Notes: a model not told the origin generated them from the sequence alone. Shown: positions 1-8,881, numbered from the stretch's first letter. The stretch: DNA of 31,312 bases from an uncultured Methanomassiliicoccales archaeon (GCA_934234005.1 CAKQHC010000005.1:1-31312); one strand, 5' to 3'. Numbers and translations: made by a program.

Positions 1-823
1 CTGTTGCCAGTTTCATATTGGAAACAGGACATGATGAGATGCTCATCCCTGCTTCCCCCATCAGCTTAACCTCTCTCATAGTCAACCATGCAGAATGGGC
101 AGCCACACCGCGCGGTCCGAGAACACCTATGTCATAAAGCCATTCGGCGGGGCGCTTACCGGTCTTTTTCTTATGATCGTTTACCTCGCCGCGCGTTTCG
201 GAAAGATGGAAGTTCATCGGTGCACCTACTTCGTCCGAGAATTCTTTGGCCCCTACACAGGTTTCTTCATTGCATACGTATACGCCCTGCAAACCTACAC
301 CGGGCACTATTTTACGTTCATTTTTAAATTGAGAATAAAAACGCTTACAGTTATCAAGAGGGTTTCCAACCTGAGTTGTGCATTCCTGATCGAGTACGCA
401 CCAACACAGAACGCCTCTTATACCTGCTTGTTGCGTAGCTTTGGCAATAACATCTTCGGAGTAATACAAATCCATAAACGTGGTTGTACCGCCACGCATC
501 ATCTCCATGCATCCCAATTTAGTGCCGATTTCAAGATCTTTATCTGTCCTGTCAGAATCGATTTTGAATACTTTGTTTAAAAAATCCGGAAACGTTAAAT
601 CGTCTACAACGCCCTTCATCACAGACATAGCAACATGCGTATGTGTGTTGATCATACCCGGCATAACAATATCGCCGGTAGCATCAATCTCACGGTCGGC
701 TGTACCGTTGAATGTCGGTCCGACGGAAATAATGATGTCGTTTTCGATTACCACATCGCCTTTCAGAATTTTTCTCTGAGCATCCTGCGTAACGATATAG
801 GCATTGCGGATTGCAGTTATCAT
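1..823 (-). CDS. SAH/MTA deaminase-like amidohydrolase (C-terminus cut off by the window start)
   Basis: Reading the minus strand from ATG at 823 gives about 274 residues without a stop, running off the window. It begins MITAIRNAYIVTQDAQ and carries the metal motif NTHTHVAMS (HxH) at about residue 64, NFHLSETRGEV (third metal His) and GVAAHSAWLT (fourth His). These are the hallmarks of the amidohydrolase family that includes S-adenosylhomocysteine, methylthioadenosine and 5'-deoxyadenosine deaminases (MtaD/DadD) and chlorohydrolases. In methanogens such an enzyme recycles SAH by deamination to S-inosylhomocysteine (family knowledge). A TATA-like box at 847-854 lies about 26 nt before the start, so the transcript is probably leaderless; an alternative ATG sits at 829. 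Exact substrate is not decidable from this fragment. Confidence 0.85.
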   Translation of the reverse strand, partial: MITAIRNAYIVTQDAQRKILKGDVVIENDIIISVGPTFNGTADREIDATGDIVMPGMINTHTHVAMSVMKGVVDDLTFPDFLNKVFKIDSDRTDKDLEIGTKLGCMEMMRGGTTTFMDLYYSEDVIAKATQQAGIRGVLCWCVLDQECTTQVGNPLDNCKRFYSQFKNERKIVPGVGLQGVYVCNEETCVGAKEFSDEVGAPMNFHLSETRGEVNDHKKKTGKRPAEWLYDIGVLGPRGVAAHSAWLTMREVKLMGEAGMSISSCPVSNMKLAT

Positions 824-846
824 ACACATACAATCAATAACGGCGT

Positions 847-854
847 AATATAGT
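847..854 (-). promoter_or_regulatory. TATA-like box of the amidohydrolase gene
   Basis: On the minus strand CTATATTA is centred about 26 nt upstream of ATG 823, the right spacing for an archaeal TATA box driving a leaderless transcript. Confidence 0.45.
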
Positions 855-912
855 GTGCGCCTCCAAAAGCCTCCGGCAACGTATGAACCAACATATGGTT
901 GGGTCGATGCAC

Positions 913-920
913 AAATATAT
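913..920 (+). promoter_or_regulatory. TATA box of the MBL-fold hydrolase gene
   Basis: AAATATAT is centred about 25 nt upstream of ATG 942. It predicts transcription starting at or just before the start codon, so this gene too is probably leaderless. It also argues against the longer reading that starts at 855. Confidence 0.5.
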
Positions 921-941
921 TGTGCCGATGATTGGTTGGTT

Positions 942-1775
942 ATGAGTTTCCGCATAACGTTTCTTGGAACCGGCGGTGGACGTCACACCACCATGTATCA
1001 AACAAGATCTACCGGCGGAATGCTTATACAACATGATGGAAAAACAATACATATGGATCCTGGACCGGGTGCATTGGTTCAGATGAATAAAATCCGTTAT
1101 GATCTTACAAAAACAGATTCTGTTATGATATCGCACTGCCACCCAGATCATTACTCCGATGCAGAATGCGTCATAGAAGGTATGACCAGAGGAGGATGGG
1201 AAAAACGCGGAAATGTTTACGGGTCTGTAACGGTCGTCGAAGGACAGAACGGGTTGGGGCCCTGTCTGTCTGACTACCACATGAAGATTCCGCAAGGGGT
1301 GCATGTGTTCAAACCCGGAGATATTCTGGACGTCGATGGGATTAGAGTCGACATCCATCATGCAAACCACAGCGACCCTACGAATGTCGGATTTACTTTC
1401 CATACAGAACACGGTCTTGTCTCTTATGTAAGCGATACTGCATATTCCGACGAAATTGCCGACCAGTATTGTGGAACGAGAGTTCTGATCCTTCCGGTCA
1501 CTACTCCGTCAGGTAACCGCATAAAATATCACTTGTGTACCGATGACGCTCTGACGTTCATAAATCGTGTAAAACCCGAATTGGCAATATTTACGCACCT
1601 CGGAGTTGTTATGCTCCGCAGAGGTGCGGACAAAGAAGCAGAATATGTGGAAAGAAAAACCGGCATTAAAACAATTGCAGGACACGATTTGATGACATTG
1701 GAAGTCGGCAACGAACTGATACTCTCCGATGCACAAACCTATAACGGCGAGTGGATTCCGGACTCCTCTCCATAA
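942..1775 (+). CDS. Metallo-beta-lactamase-fold hydrolase (RNase Z-like superfamily)
   Basis: A 277-residue protein beginning MSFRITFLGTGGGRHTTMY. The zinc-binding motif HCHPDH (HxHxDH) is near residue 66, with further ligand candidates at NHSDPTNVG, the aspartate in SDTAYSD, and the histidine in FTHLGVV. The glycine-rich LGTGGG near the N-terminus is typical of RNase Z-like and phosphodiesterase-like members. The frame stays open upstream to 855, but the added stretch looks non-homologous and contains the TATA box, so ATG 942 is preferred. The gene is divergent from the deaminase gene and converges on tRNA-Pro. The family covers nucleases, phosphodiesterases and glyoxalases, so the substrate is not assigned. 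Confidence 0.85.
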   Translation: MSFRITFLGTGGGRHTTMYQTRSTGGMLIQHDGKTIHMDPGPGALVQMNKIRYDLTKTDSVMISHCHPDHYSDAECVIEGMTRGGWEKRGNVYGSVTVVEGQNGLGPCLSDYHMKIPQGVHVFKPGDILDVDGIRVDIHHANHSDPTNVGFTFHTEHGLVSYVSDTAYSDEIADQYCGTRVLILPVTTPSGNRIKYHLCTDDALTFINRVKPELAIFTHLGVVMLRRGADKEAEYVERKTGIKTIAGHDLMTLEVGNELILSDAQTYNGEWIPDSSP

Positions 1776-1794
1776 TCTTATTCGCAAAACAAAG

Positions 1795-1870
1795 TGGTGG
1801 GCCCGCCCAGATTTGAACTGGAGTTACTTGCACCCCAAGCAAGAAGGATACCAAGCTACCCCACGGGCCC
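1795..1870 (-). tRNA. tRNA-Pro (anticodon GGG), CCA encoded
   Basis: On the minus strand a 73-nt cloverleaf folds with a 7-bp acceptor stem (GGGCCCG 1870-1864 with CGGGCCC 1805-1799). It has discriminator A at 1798 and a genomically encoded CCA at 1797-1795. The anticodon stem is CTTGC/GCAAG (1843-1839 and 1831-1827) and the loop TTGGGGT places anticodon GGG at 1836-1834, which reads Pro CCC/CCU. The T-loop GTTCAAATC is present. No intron is seen. Confidence 0.96.
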
Positions 1871-1892
1871 CTGTAAATGGGGGTAATGAGTT

Positions 1893-1903
1893 CCATATTA
1901 AAA
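1893..1903 (-). promoter_or_regulatory. TATA box of tRNA-Pro
   Basis: TTTTAATATGG on the minus strand is centred about 27 nt before the 5' end of the mature tRNA. The tRNA therefore probably has its own promoter rather than being co-transcribed with rpoN, which ends 60 nt upstream. Confidence 0.5.
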
Positions 1904-1930
1904 GGTTTGTGTAAGAGGTTTGTCTGGGAC

Positions 1931-2122
1931 TCAGCCCAGCCGGGCGATCTCACCGATCAGGTCAGCATGGGAAACGATCATTCTGCGACAGCAGTATCTG
2001 TCGAATCCGAGGTCGTCGAGAACATCTTTCGGGTTCTCTCCCATTCCTACGCGCTTGACGTACTCAGGGTAGGCGGAGCCAACGACCTTTCCGCAAGTGA
2101 AACATCTCACCGGGATAATCAT
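1931..2122 (-). CDS. rpoN: DNA-directed RNA polymerase subunit N (Rpb10 homologue)
   Basis: A 63-residue protein, full length for the family. It starts [15 protein letters not shown] with the zinc motif CFTCG and has the second cysteine pair in RYCCRRM near residue 44. This atypical CxxC...CC zinc bundle is diagnostic of archaeal RpoN/eukaryotic Rpb10, an assembly platform in RNA polymerase. A strong ribosome binding site, GGTGAT, lies 3 nt before the ATG. It is the last gene of the conserved archaeal eL18-uL13-uS9-RpoN cluster. Ends with TGA. Confidence 0.97.
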   Translation of the reverse strand: MIIPVRCFTCGKVVGSAYPEYVKRVGMGENPKDVLDDLGFDRYCCRRMIVSHADLIGEIARLG

Positions 2123-2131
2123 GCTATCACC

Positions 2132-2533
2132 TTAACGGTATGACTTCTGCTTCTTAGCACGTGCACCAGGTCCGAGGGGGTTCTTAGGCAGTTTCCTCCT
2201 GTCATCGTTGATGATGAGGGTCCTGTCGTAAGACCTGAAGATTGCTTCGAGCTCCTCGTCTTTGTAGTACGCGACGAGGCCTCTTGCAATTGCGGTCCTG
2301 GCTGCTGTTGCCTGTCCCATAACTCCGCCACCGTTGACGGTAACGGCGATATCGACTTTCTCTGCTTTCTCAGGAACAAGACCGAGGGGTTCCTCAATCT
2401 TGAGCCTTGCGAGTTCGGGGGTAAAGACCTGGATAGGGACTTTGTTGATGGTGACCTTACCGGTACCGGCTTTAACAACAGCCCTAGCGATGGCGGTCTT
2501 CCTCTTTCCGCTTGTGTTTACACAATCAACCAT
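2132..2533 (-). CDS. rps9: 30S ribosomal protein uS9 (S9P)
   Basis: A 133-residue protein, normal length for archaeal S9. The N-terminus has the typical VNTSGKRKTAIARAVVK motif and the basic C-terminal tail ends GARAKKQKSYR, which contacts the P-site tRNA in the ribosome. The central VNGGGVMGQA segment is also characteristic. The ATG at 2533 is preceded by the purine-rich GATGATCC. It sits 5 nt after rpl13 and 9 nt before rpoN, consistent with one operon. Confidence 0.97.
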   Translation of the reverse strand: MVDCVNTSGKRKTAIARAVVKAGTGKVTINKVPIQVFTPELARLKIEEPLGLVPEKAEKVDIAVTVNGGGVMGQATAARTAIARGLVAYYKDEELEAIFRSYDRTLIINDDRRKLPKNPLGPGARAKKQKSYR

Positions 2534-2537
2534 GGGA

Positions 2538-2963
2538 TCATCTCACGTTGGAACCCAGGAATTTGGAAACGGCTCCCAGGGTTGTGTATTTGCCGGTGAT
2601 TTTCCTGCAGGCCTCTTCGGGCCTCTCTTTCTCCACATCAGAGAACTGTGACGGGGTGCCTACAAAGACGTGAAGTCTCCTGTATGCCTCTCTTCCGCTG
2701 GTGGTGGTCCAGGGAATCATTCCCCTGACGCATCTCTTGAACAGAAGATCTGCTCTGCGGGGGTAGAAGGGTCCTTTTCTCTTTGTGGTGTCTCCGCGGT
2801 CTACCTTTGCTTTGAAGGACGCAAATGTGTTCTCCTTAGGTCCGGTGATTACGATTGCCTCGGCATTGAGAACAACGATTTCCTCGCCGTCCATGATTCT
2901 CTCTGCAACAACGCTTGCGAGCCTGCCGTGGATAAGATTCCTTCCGTCGATAACTGTAACCAT
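2538..2963 (-). CDS. rpl13: 50S ribosomal protein uL13 (L13P)
   Basis: A 141-residue protein beginning MVTVIDGRNLIHGRLASVVA, the usual archaeal L13 N-terminus. The GPFYPRRADLLFKRCVRGM region is typical of the RNA-binding core. The frame is open a few codons further to a GTG, but that GTG lies inside the ribosome binding site GAGGTGAT, so ATG 2963 is chosen. The binding site overlaps the rpl18e stop codon, indicating translational coupling. Confidence 0.96.
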   Translation of the reverse strand: MVTVIDGRNLIHGRLASVVAERIMDGEEIVVLNAEAIVITGPKENTFASFKAKVDRGDTTKRKGPFYPRRADLLFKRCVRGMIPWTTTSGREAYRRLHVFVGTPSQFSDVEKERPEEACRKITGKYTTLGAVSKFLGSNVR

Positions 2964-2968
2964 CCAAA

Positions 2969-3328
2969 TCACCTCATGATCCTGACGCCGGTTCCCTTGG
3001 GGTTTGCTGCTGCAAGCTCCTCGATAGAGAGCGTCTTTCCGCCTGCGTCAACGATTGCCTTTGCGGCTGCATCGGAGAAACTGTATGCGGCTACGGTGAT
3101 CTTCTTGCTGATGCTACCTGCTGCGAGAACTTTGCCGGGTACGATGATTGTCTCACCGTCTGCGGCGTATCTCTCGAGTTTGCTGAGATTCGCTTCGGCC
3201 CAGTTGCTTTTGGGTTTCTCGAGCCTAAGCGCGATGTCTCGCCAGATAGCGGCTTCTGTCTCCCTTGTCTTCGCCTTGAGGTTGTCAATGGTGGCGACGA
3301 GCTGGGGATTCGTCTTTATGCTGCTCAT
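2969..3328 (-). CDS. rpl18e: 50S ribosomal protein eL18 (L18e)
   Basis: The protein from ATG 3328 is 119 residues and begins MSSIKTNPQLVATIDNLK, matching archaeal L18e length and start. Motifs VPGKVLAAGSISKKITVAAY and the C-terminal GTGVRIMR fit the L18e/L15 fold. A longer reading to 3394 overlaps the promoter and is rejected. It is the first gene of the eL18-uL13-uS9-RpoN operon, with a TATA box about 70 nt upstream and therefore a short leader. Confidence 0.95.
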   Translation of the reverse strand: MSSIKTNPQLVATIDNLKAKTRETEAAIWRDIALRLEKPKSNWAEANLSKLERYAADGETIIVPGKVLAAGSISKKITVAAYSFSDAAAKAIVDAGGKTLSIEELAAANPKGTGVRIMR

Positions 3329-3392
3329 TTTTCTGACTCTCCCGACATTCGGGTACTCTATCATACGACAGAGTAGTCTTCGCGATGCTCCC

Positions 3393-3405
3393 ATTTATTA
3401 TAAAT
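3393..3405 (-). promoter_or_regulatory. TATA box of the ribosomal protein operon
   Basis: ATTTATAATAAAT on the minus strand is the best TATA-like element between the giant surface-protein gene and rpl18e. It would start transcription near 3370, giving a leader of about 40 nt that contains a GGGAGAG purine run before the ATG. Confidence 0.5.
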
Positions 3406-3408
3406 GTA

Positions 3409-3442
3409 TGTGAAGCCGCCTCCGATCGGGGACGACTTCACA
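3409..3442 (-). terminator. Long GU-wobble hairpin after the giant surface-protein gene
   Basis: The 34 bases form a nearly perfect inverted repeat with outer arms TGTGAAG/CTTCACA and a GATC loop. As minus-strand RNA the two off-palindrome positions become U-G wobble pairs and only one C-A mismatch remains, so up to 14 of 15 positions can pair. As plus-strand RNA the wobble positions would be mismatches. The stem begins 12 nt after the TAA of the 3455-8881 gene and is followed by AT-rich sequence. That fits a terminator or 3'-end stabilising hairpin of the operon. Confidence 0.6.
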
Positions 3443-3454
3443 ATGTTTCTCTGC

Positions 3455-6400
3455 TTAAATCATACGGTGTCTGAAGCAGTACACTCCCAACACTATGAAC
3501 AACACAATCATACCGCCTATAACATACGGCATGGTCCTTCCTTCGAAACTCTCCATCATGTCGTCTTCTTTTTCCAGAACGGTATGGTCGACAGACCATG
3601 AATTGCTTACGTCATGATACACCGTCAGATTCAGTTCGTTCAAAACCGATTCCGGGAATGCATCTTCAAAACCGGACGGTTGAGGACAATATGCAACTAT
3701 GCTGCTCATGGGGGTGCCGGCAAAAGCATCTTTACCCAGACTTTCAAGACCGTCGTTCAACACCATTGATTTTAATTTATCGCATGACATGAAAGCTCCG
3801 TCGCCTATCGTCTGAATTTTGTTTGTATCGATGTACGACAGCATCCTGCAATTGGCAAATGCTTCGGTACCGATGACGGTAATCTGACTCGGCAGGTATA
3901 CGTTATCCAGCATGACGCAGTATGCAAAAGTGTAATCTTTAATCTCCGTTATGCCGCTTCCGATTGAGATGCCGGATAGCTTAACACAGTTGTAGAATGC
4001 CCTGGATCCCAGTATTTTAACGGAATCTGGAATATCCATACCTGCAACCATTCTGCAATTCATGAATGCGTCGTTGCCGATGTAACGCGTACCGTCCGGA
4101 GCTGTAAAATTCCTAAGCAGAGTACAGTCTCTGAATGCACCGTCACAGATATACGACAGCAAAGAATTGTTTGACCACGACACGGTCGTAATCTTGCTGC
4201 TCTGGAACGCTCTGCTCTGAATCTCTCTGACGGTTTCGGGAATCTTTACACTGTTAATTTCAGATCCCATAAATGAATCGGGACCGATAACAGCAACAGG
4301 ATATTCGGTTCCGTTAATCGAAATATACGACGGAATCTTCAATTCGGATTTTCCGTAATATCCGCATATAACAACCTCATTGCTTATGAGACAGTATCTG
4401 AGCGTGGAACCGTTATCGAATCTGTATGTGTTCATCAACAGAATCTCCGTATCGTAATCGTCCCATCCGTCCGAATTCTGCAGTCTGTAGACGGTTATGG
4501 TCGCCGGAATATCTCCCGAAAACTCGGGGGCGTCACCCATGAAGTACACGGAACGGATGTCGCCCGATGTCAAAGAACTCCAATCAAAGGCCTTTATCGT
4601 AGCAGGAATCACTATTGTGTCTACGTTGATGACTCCGGAGAATGCCGATTGCCCGATTCCGGCCACTTCGTATCCTCCGTAATATGACGGAACGAAGAGT
4701 GTATATCCGTTCCCTTCGAACGTCATCCTGACGATAACTGCCGCATTGGATTCTCCCCGGAACGATTCTGTTTCAACGTCACCGTACGGCCTCGGATCGG
4801 ACGTATCGACAATATCGGAACGCTGGAATGCTGTTCCCGTAGCATACAGAGCCATACCGCACAATGTAAATCCCAAATATCCGTTACCATAACTGCAATC
4901 TATCTGGGTCAATACGCCGGTACCTGCATCTACAGACCACACTTTGGGCGAGTTCAGTTTGTTTGAATCCGGACTGTACGGGACATATGCGGTTACCTTC
5001 AACAAATCTGAATCGACAGACATCCCGTCCATACTGATGCTTAGACTCATAAGAGAATCGTAGTTTATCTTTTTCAGTGCTGCATTCACTTTTACCAAGG
5101 ATGTAGGGCCCTTGTCCATGGATATGGTTAATTCCGAACATCCTCTGTCGGACATTACATCATACAAATTACCGATATTAAAATCATAATATCCGCGATA
5201 CATGACAAAACGTACTGTTGCATCATGCCCCAATACGTCACGCAAATTACCGATAGAATCCATTCCGATACAGATCTTCTTTCCGTCCGAGAATTGAGAA
5301 ATGTCAGACACCACTGTTGTATTTCCGCCGGACTTCAGTTTGGAAGCTGCATCTCTGTCAAATGACACATCTACTGTACTCTTGTCCGTAAATGAACCGT
5401 CGGTCGCATATCCGTAATATCCCGGCATTTTCAGGGCATAAAGTTTGGTGTATCCCGAAAACGAGTAGGATGTGTTAGCCGGCACCGTACAGTCGCGGTC
5501 TTTGAAAAGCTTTAAAAGATAACCTTCCGAAGTGCCCATGTACACCGATTCCCTGAGGAACGATCCGTAGTCGACACTCATACTGCCTATCAGTTCATCT
5601 CCGCTGTAAATTTCAAAAGTATACTGACGCACGGTGTAGTCGTAATATGCATATGTCGTCTTACTTTCCGTGATGCAGTCCAACGAAGAACCGTTCCATC
5701 CTACCGGACTGATACTCCACCCCTTAAACGTGAAGACTTTGTCCACAGACTGCTCTCTGAACGGAGTATCCGGAAACTGTGTTACCGGCATGCCGTATTC
5801 CACCGAAACGGTCGATATTACGGACCTGTCATAATCGCAGAAAGTTACCGTATATTTGTTGAGAATTGCCTCGAAAACCGGCTTCAGTACAAGATCCGTC
5901 TTGACAGAGGACAGATCCTCAATCACTGCAACGTCCGCTCCGGGATCTTTGCTCCATCCCTTGAATACAAATGTGTTCTTTTGGGTCCGGTCCTTGGATG
6001 CTGTCACATTACTGATTGACGGCGAACCGTAGTTCACCGATTCCGTATGCATGAGGATGCCGTCCTCGGAATAAAACCTCACTTTCAGCTTGATTATTTC
6101 CTGTGTCGCAGAAAATGTCCTGTCCGAATCTATGACGGAATACACACCCTCTCCCCATCCGGAAAATATCATACCCTCTTTTGTCGGATCTGGGATTTGA
6201 GACTGCTTGAGAGTGCGGCCCGTAACCACATTCACGGTACTTATGACGTCTCCGTTTAGAACGAATGTGACTTTGGACGTCGGGAAAAGGTGCTCGTCAT
6301 ATACCGCAATAACACTGACATCGGACTTTATGACCGAAAGATTTGCCGCAGAACCGTCGCCGACACTGACTGCCCACCATTTGAATGTGTATCCGGCATA

Positions 6401-8881
6401 TTCGGAGTCCGGTCTCGTCGGTTTTAAAGAATATACTGCCGACTCGCCGTAATTCACGGATTCGGTATACAGGATACTGCCGTTCCAATCCGCATATGTC
6501 ACGTTCAGAACGAGAATTTCAAACAATGCCGTAAATGTCGTATCTTCGGAAATAATCTGATCCGTTCCGGGACTCCAGCCTTTAAATGAATATCCTTCTC
6601 TGGATACTTCCGGAATCTGGCTCTTATTGAGAACACGTCCCGTGACAACTTCCGCTTCCGATACGGTGATGCCGTTGGATACAAAAATTACCTTCGACGT
6701 GGGGAATTTGTTCTCCTTAAATACCGCATAAAATACCGTATCTTCCGTTATCTCTGTTTTCAAAGGGTCCACTATTGTCGGAGGATTTGATGAAATATCA
6801 TTGGTCCAGCCTATAAACTCGTAAGATGCATACTCCGAATCGGGTTTTGACGGCGTCAACGTATAAGTCGGAAATTTACCGTCTTCCACATCTTCCGAAT
6901 GTATTGTTGTACCGTCCGAAACAAATCTTACGGAATTGTATACTTTATCGACAAGGGTTGCTCTGAACTCGGTGTCCTTCACAATCGCTTCATCCGTCCC
7001 CTGCCATCCGGAAAATATCTGTTTATCCGTAACCGTCACGGAAGGTATCTGGGATTTTACTAGCTTTTCTCCTTTTACAACTTTTGCCTCTGCTATAACA
7101 TCTCCGTTCAGGATGAATTTGACTGTACATTTCTCTATTAACTTGGATTCGTAGAAAGGATACAGCACCAAATCGGATTTTATACAGGTAAGATCGACTT
7201 TTTCCGATGTGTTTCCGGCAGTCCAATACAGGAAGTTATAGGTGTAATCTTCCGTCTTTTCCTTTTCGGGATGATTATTTTTGGTTGCGGAACATCCGTA
7301 TTCAACCTCTTCCTTACCCCACACATCTCCGTTAGAATCCATATACGTCAATGAAAACACGATTGTCTTCAAAACTGCCGTAAATGTTGTACTTTCGGAA
7401 ATAATACCTGTAATATCTTTGTCCCAACCTGCAATGATATATCCTTCGGGTGCAGTGGGAATCATGTCCGACGGAATCGATTTTCCGACTGTTGCGTTTA
7501 CCTTGGTGCTTTTTTCGCCTATGACAAACGTGATTTCTTTGGTTTCGAGTGCAATTTCATCGAATACCGCATAAAATTTCAAAGGTGAATTGACTGCGTA
7601 GCTTTGCAGATCAGTAACATCCGAACTTTCCGGTGAAACGGACCATCCCTTGAATTCGTATCTGTGTGTGTATGATTCAGACTTTACGGGCGTGGGTGAA
7701 GAAACGATTTTACCTCCGGGTTTAACTTCAACTACGGAAACAGTTTTGCCTTCCGAGATAAACGTTACCGAATTCGTTATTTTCTCCAACTGTGCGGTGA
7801 AAACGGTGTCTTCGGTAATCGGCATCGTAGTATCGCCCCATCCGAGGAATGCGTATCCGTCCCTCGGAGTGAAATCAGGAATTTGGTCGATTGTGAGAGA
7901 TTTTCCGTAATGTACTGTTGTCTCGCCTACAACATTGCCGTCTGCCACAAACTTTACATTCTGTTTTATAGACATGACATGCGGAAATTCCGCCTCCGGA
8001 TCCGGCATATCTCCGCCGATGTCCTTAGAATCATTATATGATTGAATATAGACACATGCTGCGTACTTGTATACCGCAGGATCGTAGTAACCCATCGTGA
8101 GATTGTTGTATGTCCATTTTCCATTGATAAAGAACCATTGGGACCAATATGCCCAACTGGTAGAATCACCGAGATTGTCGTCTTTTAATCCGAAAAACGA
8201 CAAAAACCAATATTGAAGATCATTTCCGTTATCGTCGATAAAACTCTTCAATTCACATTCGAAATCATTGGATTCCATGGCATTTTTGAGAACTTCTCCC
8301 CAATTGGATCCGTACCCTTTGATCCAGAATCCTTCCATCCTCATCTCCGGCGTAAATACGTCACGGATGTATTCGGAATCGGAATCATATTCTTTGGTGA
8401 ATCTTATGAAAACATAACCGTTCGATTCTGGTTTGAGATCTTGCGGTTTGTCATATACTATGTTCCCTTCTACAAGTTCTCTGCCAGACAAATGAAGACA
8501 GTATGACGTTCCGGAAACCAACCATGAATTTGAACGGTCGTCGAATCCTACGGACGTCCAATCATAATATCCGTAAGGCATCCATTGGTGAATGTTCCAA
8601 TACATTCCCGTTTCGGCCTTAACTCCATCCACAGATTCGATTTTTCCCAAATCGTCATATTCTATGAGCATACCGAGATGTTCTGAGGCTTCCTCTATCG
8701 CCCCCTTGACGGACGAAGCGGACACTGTAGTCAACTGATATTCTCCGTATTTGTCCTGAATCCAAACTCTTATGGAATCCCCTGTATCAGCTTCCGTCTG
8801 ATCGTCGTTCAACAAATATATCGCAGAAGCGGAAATGACAAGTACGGCCAACAGAGACAGCATAACCAACCTGTATCTCAT
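3455..8881 (-). CDS. Giant membrane-anchored adhesin-like protein: DUF4430-like, InlB and BspA/LRR repeats
   Basis: 1808 residues. A signal-like hydrophobic segment lies at about 5-25. Two tandem tryptophan-rich modules at about 36-145 and 155-285 resemble DUF4430 (transcobalamin C-terminus-like): motifs IESVDGVKAETGMYWNIHQW and SWAYWSQWFFINGKW. About 12 InlB-type beta-grasp repeats (GYxFxGW pattern) follow from about 308 to 1155. An unassigned beta-rich region spans about 1155-1375. BspA-type leucine-rich repeats (GxxAFxxCxxLxxIxIP pattern) fill about 1385-1765, and a C-terminal transmembrane helix covers the last 28 residues. Topology: outside the cell, anchored by its C-terminus. It is the last gene of the BtuFCD-like operon; its ATG overlaps the ATPase stop (ATGA, 8878-8881). 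Family members mediate host or cell contact; a link to ligand capture is inferred from the DUF4430-like modules and the operon. Confidence 0.9.
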   Translation of the reverse strand: MRYRLVMLSLLAVLVISASAIYLLNDDQTEADTGDSIRVWIQDKYGEYQLTTVSASSVKGAIEEASEHLGMLIEYDDLGKIESVDGVKAETGMYWNIHQWMPYGYYDWTSVGFDDRSNSWLVSGTSYCLHLSGRELVEGNIVYDKPQDLKPESNGYVFIRFTKEYDSDSEYIRDVFTPEMRMEGFWIKGYGSNWGEVLKNAMESNDFECELKSFIDDNGNDLQYWFLSFFGLKDDNLGDSTSWAYWSQWFFINGKWTYNNLTMGYYDPAVYKYAACVYIQSYNDSKDIGGDMPDPEAEFPHVMSIKQNVKFVADGNVVGETTVHYGKSLTIDQIPDFTPRDGYAFLGWGDTTMPITEDTVFTAQLEKITNSVTFISEGKTVSVVEVKPGGKIVSSPTPVKSESYTHRYEFKGWSVSPESSDVTDLQSYAVNSPLKFYAVFDEIALETKEITFVIGEKSTKVNATVGKSIPSDMIPTAPEGYIIAGWDKDITGIISESTTFTAVLKTIVFSLTYMDSNGDVWGKEEVEYGCSATKNNHPEKEKTEDYTYNFLYWTAGNTSEKVDLTCIKSDLVLYPFYESKLIEKCTVKFILNGDVIAEAKVVKGEKLVKSQIPSVTVTDKQIFSGWQGTDEAIVKDTEFRATLVDKVYNSVRFVSDGTTIHSEDVEDGKFPTYTLTPSKPDSEYASYEFIGWTNDISSNPPTIVDPLKTEITEDTVFYAVFKENKFPTSKVIFVSNGITVSEAEVVTGRVLNKSQIPEVSREGYSFKGWSPGTDQIISEDTTFTALFEILVLNVTYADWNGSILYTESVNYGESAVYSLKPTRPDSEYAGYTFKWWAVSVGDGSAANLSVIKSDVSVIAVYDEHLFPTSKVTFVLNGDVISTVNVVTGRTLKQSQIPDPTKEGMIFSGWGEGVYSVIDSDRTFSATQEIIKLKVRFYSEDGILMHTESVNYGSPSISNVTASKDRTQKNTFVFKGWSKDPGADVAVIEDLSSVKTDLVLKPVFEAILNKYTVTFCDYDRSVISTVSVEYGMPVTQFPDTPFREQSVDKVFTFKGWSISPVGWNGSSLDCITESKTTYAYYDYTVRQYTFEIYSGDELIGSMSVDYGSFLRESVYMGTSEGYLLKLFKDRDCTVPANTSYSFSGYTKLYALKMPGYYGYATDGSFTDKSTVDVSFDRDAASKLKSGGNTTVVSDISQFSDGKKICIGMDSIGNLRDVLGHDATVRFVMYRGYYDFNIGNLYDVMSDRGCSELTISMDKGPTSLVKVNAALKKINYDSLMSLSISMDGMSVDSDLLKVTAYVPYSPDSNKLNSPKVWSVDAGTGVLTQIDCSYGNGYLGFTLCGMALYATGTAFQRSDIVDTSDPRPYGDVETESFRGESNAAVIVRMTFEGNGYTLFVPSYYGGYEVAGIGQSAFSGVINVDTIVIPATIKAFDWSSLTSGDIRSVYFMGDAPEFSGDIPATITVYRLQNSDGWDDYDTEILLMNTYRFDNGSTLRYCLISNEVVICGYYGKSELKIPSYISINGTEYPVAVIGPDSFMGSEINSVKIPETVREIQSRAFQSSKITTVSWSNNSLLSYICDGAFRDCTLLRNFTAPDGTRYIGNDAFMNCRMVAGMDIPDSVKILGSRAFYNCVKLSGISIGSGITEIKDYTFAYCVMLDNVYLPSQITVIGTEAFANCRMLSYIDTNKIQTIGDGAFMSCDKLKSMVLNDGLESLGKDAFAGTPMSSIVAYCPQPSGFEDAFPESVLNELNLTVYHDVSNSWSVDHTVLEKEDDMMESFEGRTMPYVIGGMIVLFIVLGVYCFRHRMI

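Noticed and set aside
855..941. Longer N-terminus for the MBL-fold hydrolase starting at 855
   Set aside because: The extra residues do not look like the family and cover the TATA box; MSFRITFLGTGGG is the natural start.
834..1412. Open frame on the minus strand opposite the MBL-fold gene, and similar long frames opposite the surface-protein genes
   Set aside because: They are antisense to well-supported genes, lack family-like sequence and have composition typical of reversed coding sequence.
4700..7970. CRISPR-like or tandem DNA repeat array
   Set aside because: The periodicity is in protein repeats only; the DNA copies are diverged and there are no spacers.
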